Part shown: positions 15,801 through 24,800 of the stretch, one piece after another
How the letters are laid out: each line of letters starts with the position of its first letter
Numbering within the stretch: the stretch's first letter is position 1
Assembly (NCBI RefSeq): GCF_910592395.1
Contig: NC_088313.1
Location: 19,918,437 to 19,982,436, forward strand
Direction of reading: 5' to 3'
Length of the DNA stretch: 64,000 nt
Origin: Lineus longissimus
Lineage: Eukaryota > Nemertea > Pilidiophora > Heteronemertea > Lineidae
The notes under the pieces: generated by a model
Databases searched by the model: none
Told to the model about the DNA's origin: nothing
Seen by the model: the letters and a program-made list of their open reading frames with translations, nothing else
Position numbers and translations under genes: made by a program

Positions 15801-18800
15801 TACATGTCAGGTGTGAGTCACTTGGTGTCTTTGCGTTGTAAAAGTGAATGGCAGTGAAATCAAGATTCAGTTATTGTGTATTCTACCTATATTCCTTTAG
15901 CTCTTTTTGCTTTGTACAAATGTATGATAAATAAGCATGGTTTCGGGTAGTGTAAAACACTGCATGTATGCATGATTCTCATTTGTGAAGAACATGACCT
16001 ATAACCCTAGGTTTAAATCAATTCTGAGTTTTCTAACTTTTTAGACAAGATGTTCGCTGAGCTGACATCGTTTCTATCTGTGTGAATGGCAATCTTATTG
16101 CTTGCTAGGCTTAAACGTACCTCACCTATCTTCGAATTCAGGTCCTTGGCTTCAACTTCTTCAGCTGTTTTAGGGACCTAAGTTGCTGCAGCATACATGT
16201 AGCTATCTGATTTTCCAGTGCCTCTAGCTGTCACAGCACCTCCTCCTTCAAGAATTGGGTTCGTCAGGGCTGGGATGCAGCCAGGTGAACAAGCCTCTTT
16301 GGAATAGTTGTTTTCCAGAGATCCTGATGTTCTGTTTCATTAATTTTCAGTGGGTGCAAGACGGCTCCCCCCAGAAGACCAGCACACCCATTAAAGTAGA
16401 CACCAAAAACCAGTTTGCTCCCATTGGAGATAACCCAGCAGAGTTTAAAAAGCATCAGAAGAAAGTAAGCGTGTTTACCGTCAGTGGGGAGGGTGTTGTT
16501 GTGTCACTTACTTGGGCTTCTGCCATTTCATTCACAGGAAGCTTGTTTGACAAGGCTGAAATCTTGGGGTCAAGTGTCAGGTTGTTGGTCCGATTCTGTT
16601 CGACCAGTTTACTTGCAACTCGACTCTGATCTCGGGAAAGTTTAAAATTATTGAAGAAGAAGTGCCTCTGTGTGTGTTATACAGACGAGTGCAGATTATA
16701 TATCTTGGTGTGGCGAAACTTGGACAAGTGCTAATAGAATGATGGATAACAACAGATTTGTGTCCTCGGTTTCAGGTGCGTGAAAACTACTACAAGGACA
16801 CACGAACAGCTGGGCCACAGTCGAAGATTTTAGAAGGCACCACGTGGGAAGAGGCCTCGCGAATGAGGGTAAGCGACACTGCAAAATTTGGTGATATTTC
16901 CATCCTATAATCATCAGTTAACCTGTGTTGCACCTTGTGAATTGCACAGACTGTATTGGGGTCTCGTTTTCGACTGTTCTAACCAGGCCACTCTCCGTCA
17001 TCTGCTGGTTGTCTCCTGTGGGTAGGCGAACAATGATAAACCAATCTTCACTAATCTGGTTTTCACCCAACTTCTTCACTCTTCTTCTCTTTTAGTTTTC
17101 CTAACTCAAACCTTACTTGCCTGTTCTAACTATTGCATGGCCTTGAAGCAAAACTTCTATGATTGGTGTGGTTTCAAAGGCTACATGTAGATAGCTTAGA
17201 CATTCTACGCATTTGTTGTTCTCCTTAATGAATTGTCTTCAGGATAAAATGATAACGCCATGTCAGTTGAAACTGTCTGGTCATTCGACATCCACATGAA
17301 ATCTAATTCTAACTCAACATACTTATTCTATTCTCCAGGATGGTAACTTGAGTGGAGCTGGTGACATCGTAGTCGGTGCAGCCTCCAAGGGCATTATTCA
17401 GCGGGAACACCAGCATAATGCTGTCGTCTACAAGCAGTACTATGCAGCTAATCCATTCGAGTCGATGACAGATGATGAGATTCAGAAATACAAAGCTGAC
17501 ATTGACCGCAAGAATCACCCAGAAGGTAGGCAATGGTTTGTGCTACTGTTTGTGTGTGTGCTCTTTACATGAACCTCAGTCATTCAAATGACGTCGCTGT
17601 CTGCAGTAAGGGATTATCTCAAAATGGCTTGATGCTCCGCCCGAACAAAATTTGGTGAGGCAACTCATATTGACTGTGAGGTGTTTTGACTTCTTAGTGT
17701 TCTGCACCAAGCTGTTATGGCTCGGCAACCATGACTGTTTTAGAATTTCAACAGGATAGAAATAGAAAAAGACATTCCTGCTTGAGGGTGTTATAGATTT
17801 TGAGATGTGTTTTTCAGGTGATGCTGGTTTTGAAGTTGAAGGAGAAGTAGAAGGAGAAGTGCAGCTGGCCACAACCATAGGTGATATTGAACAAAGTATG
17901 TATAACACTCAGAAATTCTCTCAACTGGATCCCGCCATATTTTCAATGATATGTCTTGAAGTAACATTGTTACAAACAGTAGAAAAGCTAAGGAATTTAC
18001 TCTTTATTGTCTTTAAACAAACTCTTAGGAAGGAAAGTCTGTGTTGAATTCTTTGACTTAGCTGAAAAAGATATCAGATTTTCAAGATTACTGAATCCCC
18101 TGTAGTATTTTCTTGTAAATACCTCCCTGTGTGTCACTCCTGTTGGTTGAGTAGTTATTAGTTCCTTTTGCATACATGTACATGTAGTTGAATGCATCCT
18201 AGTGTACATAAATATCTTTTTACAGCGTTTCATCTTGATTTTGAAGTGTAGTTAGACATTGGTGAAGACCATCAGCAATTAGGTTAACAAACTATTTTTG
18301 ACAGAAGGTCTGTTTTACGATCTTCTTAGAATATGTCTGTGCTGAAGTCACCAGTAGTCCATGTTTGTTTCATATCTGTGTAGCTCCTCCGGTACAAGAG
18401 GAGTGGGGGTTCACCTGTCCATCTGCCAGCAATGAGGATATCCTTGCCCACCCAGTGATGCCCAGGAAGCACTCCCGCGCCACCGAGCAGGAAGACGAGG
18501 TCAATGAAGTGGCCAGGCCGCTCTCAATGATTCAAGTCGAGAGGGCACGAACGTTTGCTGTCTATGATGAGAATGACGATTCTCTTGCTCCTCTTGGCAA
18601 GCTTCACTCTGTTGGTTCAGCACCAGCTTCGCTAGAACGTGACGTCCATCCCGGGTGGAAAAAGGAAAAGCCCCCACCACCTAAACGCACCGTCACACTC
18701 GGGAAATACAAGCCATTGCGCCCAGACTTGCCACTGCCGTTTAGGCGGACCAAGACCCTGCAGCCAACCAGTAGGAGAGAGAGGCCACCAGTACCCCCAA

Positions 18801-21800
18801 GACCTAGGCCATTTTCGGGAGAGTTCTTCATTGCAGATTTTCCAGCAAAGGCTCCACCAGCCAGGCCTGAGCCTCCTGTGGTTCTGGAGGAAGCGGCAGA
18901 GAACCCTCCAGAGCTGTTGGAGAAACCGACACTGAAGCCTCCTAAGCCTCCTGTGGCGGAGAAACCTGCACGTAGGCCTCATGTGGTATCTGAGGAGCTT
19001 TCACCTGAGTATCATGTGATGTGGGAGAAACCTGCACCGAAGCACCATGTGTACCCGGAGCAACCTGAAGCCTCTGGTTAGTTGTGTAGTTTGTCAGAAT
19101 GTGTCAAGAATAACCTTTAGGAAGAGGAACAGCTTTGAACGCAAACAATTTCTGGCCTTCTGGTAAAGGAATACCCTATCTTTGGACAGGCGAAGAATGT
19201 GAACAGGAACTGGATTTTGGCTTTTCGAGGAACAGAGGAGGTTGCGGTGAAGAGCATGGGGGCAGGAAAGACGGGGACAACTGTTGATAGGAATCTAGGA
19301 TATGGTCTTTTCAGCTGGAACTGTAGGTGGATGCATGGGTGTTTGAAAGTTTAAATACAATTGGTACGGTGGCATTGGTACGTGGATGGATTGGTACATA
19401 ATACTTGAATGGGGAATCATTTTGAGCTATAATGAAAGCAAACGTTATTTCTGTTTATCCCAGGAACGGAACCGGAGAGACAGTTTGCTTCCAGAGTGCA
19501 TATAGAGACGGATATTGATGCTGTATCACCAGCCCAACCCTCACCTGCCCAAACTAGTCATACGCCGGCTGTTACTGGTGATACTCCTGCTAAAACTCGT
19601 GATACCCCAGCCAAAAGTCGTAACACTCCTGTTAAACCTGTGTTTGACCCACCGGCAAAACCTGTCCGAACACCAGTTGAAACTGGTCGTTCTGCTAAAA
19701 CGGGGCGCACTTCTGCCAAAACTGGCCGTTCCCCGGCTAAAACTGGTTGGTAGTTTAAACGATACCTGTCTACAACACTATATTCTATTTAACCATTGAT
19801 AATGATATCCACTGGCAATGTTAACAAAACTCTTGGAAATTTTGGAAAAGTCCTGCAATCTAAATTAACATGTTTCTCTCTCTAATGAATCATGTTTCAT
19901 TTAGAGAAGGATCATATTGTTGATAACATCTAATGACTGCACAAAATATTCAGGTCATGCTCATTTTAAATCAATTTTGGTCTCAAACATAACAACCTAC
20001 AATTTTAACTAACCTGTTTGGGGCAATAGTCTATTTTCCGATGATCACAATCTGAATAACATCTTCATTCCCTAACCAACCCAGTTTAAAACTTAACAAA
20101 GTTAATATTGGTTTATGGTGTCCACGGAGCATACATCCTCACGATAACATGCAACCTCTCTTTCAGATCCTTTGAACGTCATGTTTTATAAATGTTATTT
20201 TGCAGTTTTTTCATGCTATGTAATGTATTGATATCATGACCCCGCTGATAATAATTGCCCTGTTTCTTGTTGCCCCACCCCGCAGATCCCCCGGCCCGTT
20301 ACTCTTCGTATTCGGTTGACGATGATGATGACGACACAGGTAGTGCCCCCTTTATTGTCATGATGAACTATCACCAAGTGCACCCTCACCCTTCTCTCTC
20401 AATCTGAACACCCGATACGTTTCCTAGATAGTTGTTTGCCCCGTGAGGAGTGAATATCAATCTTGTTCGCACATTTCTTGTAAAAGTCACACTTTCTTTT
20501 GATTGGCCTGAACAGGACTTGCAAAATATTGAAAATGTGATTTCTACACCAACTGCAATTGGCAAATGTCTTGTCCCTGTACTCTTTAGGAAGTAAACAT
20601 TCTTAGTGTTTTTGGCACCAATATATTGACCTGTGTATATTCACTATAGAAAGTGCCACCCAGTGTAAGATTTCTTAGTCTGAAAACTTGACAGAAACCA
20701 AGATGCAAGTTCTTGATGCTAAATTATGCCAAGATTTGCCAATTGCTGCTGATCAAATTCATTTGTAATGAATATTTGATCTTGTTATTTCCCTGATTTT
20801 TGTCCAACCCTGTTCATGGGGAGATTGTTCCATTGATGTAATCAGTTTGAATGCATATTATGTTCAACTACTGCCCTATTCTTTCCACTTGTGTGATTCC
20901 TTTGTTCTGGAGGATGAGTACATGCATGGGTTTTGCCGGCTGGCTGAGCTTTTGAATGAAACAATGCCAATTGTTTCATTCTTCTCAAAACATATGGACA
21001 AGTATGGTCACAAACACCAATAATGTGGATGTACATTGAACACGCTGGCAACACCTATGAGATGTTCTAACAGTCCTCCTGAATTCCTCGTGTGCGGCAT
21101 GATTCCATTCTGATTCTGTTCTCACTAACATTCTAGCGACCCCTATGCAGCTGGACTTTAAACCGTCAGAAACCAATATAGATGAAGACTTGCCATCGCC
21201 AGTACAAGATAAGGGTTTGTACACCGCCCTTAGTAGTCTCGGGTCGAGGAGGTTACACAGAAACAATATGCTATCCTGAACAGTTACTCAGTTGTACAGT
21301 TGCTATGCTATGTTGAATCGTCTATGCTAAGAAAAGAATAAGCTATTTTGATAACCAAAGATATTTGGTATCTTAGACTGAGATCACTTCGTTTTGGTTA
21401 ATATTGACAGTTTGATGGTCATGCCCTCATTGTGAAGACATGGCAGTAGAGTGACGAGACCAACATATTCTCACACTGATGACAGCTTCTTCATGTACGT
21501 TATAATGGTGAAAACTAACTCGGCCTTGGCATGAATAATCATAAATCTTGTAGGCGAGTGTGGGCATCTCCATGAGGCACAGAAGTCTCAGACTGAATTG
21601 GTGACTATGGCAACTATATCACCACCAGTGTAACCAAAATTGACTTGGTAACAATGGCATCAAACACATACCAGTGAGTCGTACTTCTTGCGAGTGAAAA
21701 TATGATATGTTTACCACGTTCAGGATAGGTGTTTCTGTGAGCCATTAGCTGCACATATTATAACCACACCGTTTATGTTTGTGCCTGACTCCTTGGGCTT

Positions 21801-24800
21801 GTTTGTTGTAACGTTTGCTTTCTCACATTTCCAGATTTGGCTTACATCCAGCTCCTCAATCACCACCCTAACCAATCTCCAGATGTTCCACACACACACA
21901 AAACTGGTCTTTATAAATCACCTCCAGAGGCCTTTCAGCCAGTGAAAATGACAATCTGAGCTGTTGAAACTTTAAGTTGAAGTTAGCTGAGAGTGCTACA
22001 GTAGATCCCTTCTCTAAGTGATTTCCAGGACTTCCATGGAGTCTGAAATTGTTCCCTACTTAATGATGAAATCACCCTAAATGTACATAAAAACGATTTT
22101 AGTGGTCTATAAAGGGGGACCTGGTATCAATGCCTGAGTGATTCAAATGGACAATTCTGGTGTGCAAACAATGTAACCATAGAAACCACTTAAATTTCTA
22201 CCGGTAATAGTTTGAAGTCTGTGTGTGTGGAATAGAAATCTTACTTTACCTCAGCTTCTATTCCTTAAACCTGGTTCCTGCAGATAGACGAGTTGATACT
22301 TAATGTGTTAGCAGCAGTACACTGCTGGTGTTAGGTAGAAGTGTCAGTTTTCTTCCATCTGTCTGTAATATTGAGCTGTCTGCTACTTATATGTTAGAGT
22401 GCGTTCAGAATGTATTCAAACTAAAAAAGTTGGCTTTCCATGCCATTGAAAAAGCAGATGGCATGATTTGACGATATTTCATTTATGTGTCTGCGCTATG
22501 AGAGCTATGCCTCACCAGTGATGTGGGCCACATTCTAACAGTCTAAAGCTGTAAAACCACTACATTCATTTTTACTCATGATTTATAACATCCTGCTGCT
22601 TTGAACTGCCCAGTTGTTTTGTTTTGCCGGTCCGAATGCTCATATTGTTTTGCGACAATTTTTAAATTTTTTTCCTGAGGAATGCCGCTGTTTATGTCCC
22701 GTGCCTCTTTTTGCCATTGCCTGAATAACCTTTGCTCCTTAGCCCCATGAATCTAGCCTTATCCTACCAAGATCCAGTTCTGAGCAAATATCCTTCGAGT
22801 GACTTCCTAATTTATGGATGTCAAATTTTTTCCTCTTTTATTGGCATCAGGGTTTTGGGTGAAGAATCCTTCAAAAGCTTACTGATCTTCACTTTGAAGT
22901 CAGTTGCACAATGGTGTAGGTTTGTGTTGCATGCTTTGTGACATCTTTCACAAATAGCATATCAATATCAATATCATTGATGCTTGGTATTCAATGTGCT
23001 ATAGGTCTAACATCTAAACTTGTAACATTCCTGTTTTCTATGCCCATGTATGTCTGTGCCTTTTCAGAAGATGTGCATGCACTATTGTACAGGTACCACA
23101 GAACGTTGACAGTATAGAATATTTGGGGACACACTGTATACTTTGTTGTAGCATGAGATATTGAACATTAGATTTGCACTTTCTCAGCAGTATTGCAAAC
23201 CTCGTTGTTGTCGGTAATGAAATCGTTAAATATCTGGGGCGGATTCATGTAATTGTCGTTCTATTGAATGACAAAAGTTTTTAAATGTTTGGGACTGTTT
23301 ACAAACAACTGTCTAGAGGGAACGACGCTTAGAGGGAACGACGCTCTTGTGTACGTCATTTCAAAGGCCTTGTTGGAGCAGGTTGATAGGTAAAGGAAGT
23401 CGGGCTTAAAAAGATTTGCAGACAAGGTTTTTCATCGACGTTGTTTATGAACAGTCCCTGGTGTAAAAATTGACTGTAAAGACTTCATTGACTAACAGAT
23501 CTGCCATAAGATGGCGCGCTGTGTAATTATGATAATATTCCACGTCTGCATGTTACTAACGATACTGCCTTCCCCACAGCTTCCCGACCCGTCGGCCGAT
23601 CTCAATCTGCCAAACAACCATCTCAGAAGAAACGTAAGTCGAAAACCGCTGCTGAAAAATATGCCGCTAATACATAATATCGCACTTTTCTTGTCCCGTT
23701 AATCCGTAATCTTAGGTCAGGTTTTCCATCCATCCTTAATTCCATTGGGCTTAAGGAATTGAACCCGAGGCGGAGGACCTTGGTTGAGTTACCAAGACAC
23801 TCGAGGGTGGAGCTAAAATACAGTCCAAACCCGAGCCGACAGGCGAGGGTTTGGACGAAATTTTAGCTCCACCCGAGAGTGTCTTGGTAACTCAACCAAG
23901 GTCCGAAGCCGAGGGTTCAATTTCTATTCTAAAATACCTCAAACTTAAAAAGATAGGCCACGAAATAACTTGAATATGTGCGAATTTGGCAAATTCCATC
24001 CATCGCCTGCCCGGAGCGCCGGTAGCGCCGTTGTTTACATTATGTTACGGCAGCCCGTATAGGAAGTCCGGATCGGCTCGCTCAAGTGACGCTAAAATCC
24101 GCGCAAATGGGCTATTTGGAGCGTTTTTCTCAGCAAATATGTGTAGTGCTCATTAAAAAACTTAGGGTGGTTGATGCTTCCTTGGCTGATTTGTGTTTGA
24201 AGCAGTGTTTTGAGAGCCTCAAACTTCTGAAGTGAGCTGTGTGCATGGTTCCACATTTTAGTGCAACCCGAGGGAACTTTGGTAGAGCATCTTGGTTGCG
24301 TGTCCAAAACACTCCACTCTCAGAACGAGGCTTATGCATTTTCCATTTAAAAGTTGACTTTACGGTACCAAGGTATTTTAGAATTTTCCTCCTCATTCTG
24401 GCTGGTGTTGGGATTGTGTTGCTGATGTTTTGGATTCTATACGCTGGATTCCTGAAGTTTGCGGCTGGTCACTCCGCACTTACCTGTTTGGACTGTTGAC
24501 AATACCACGAATGAAAAAGGCTCGTTCAAGGCAGAACTGGTCTGATCAAATGAGGTCTGCAGACAGTTAAGTCCTGATGAGTTTGTCACGGAGTGAGTGA
24601 CCAAGTTCCTTGTCCAATATTCATTTGTCATAAAAAAGTTTCTATTTGGAGACAGGCTTTCTCACTCTTTCATGGTCGGTTTGGTGGATGTATTTATACT
24701 CGGGTGATGAGAGGCCAGAAAAGGTAACATTTGTTCACTCCTATCTCTCTGAAAGTTTGAGGATTTTTCGGTGTCTGAATCCTTGGTTTCTGCTCCCAAT

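Noticed and set aside
18632-18982. 116-codon minus-strand frame
   Set aside because: Shadow of the proline-rich adducin exon on the other strand.
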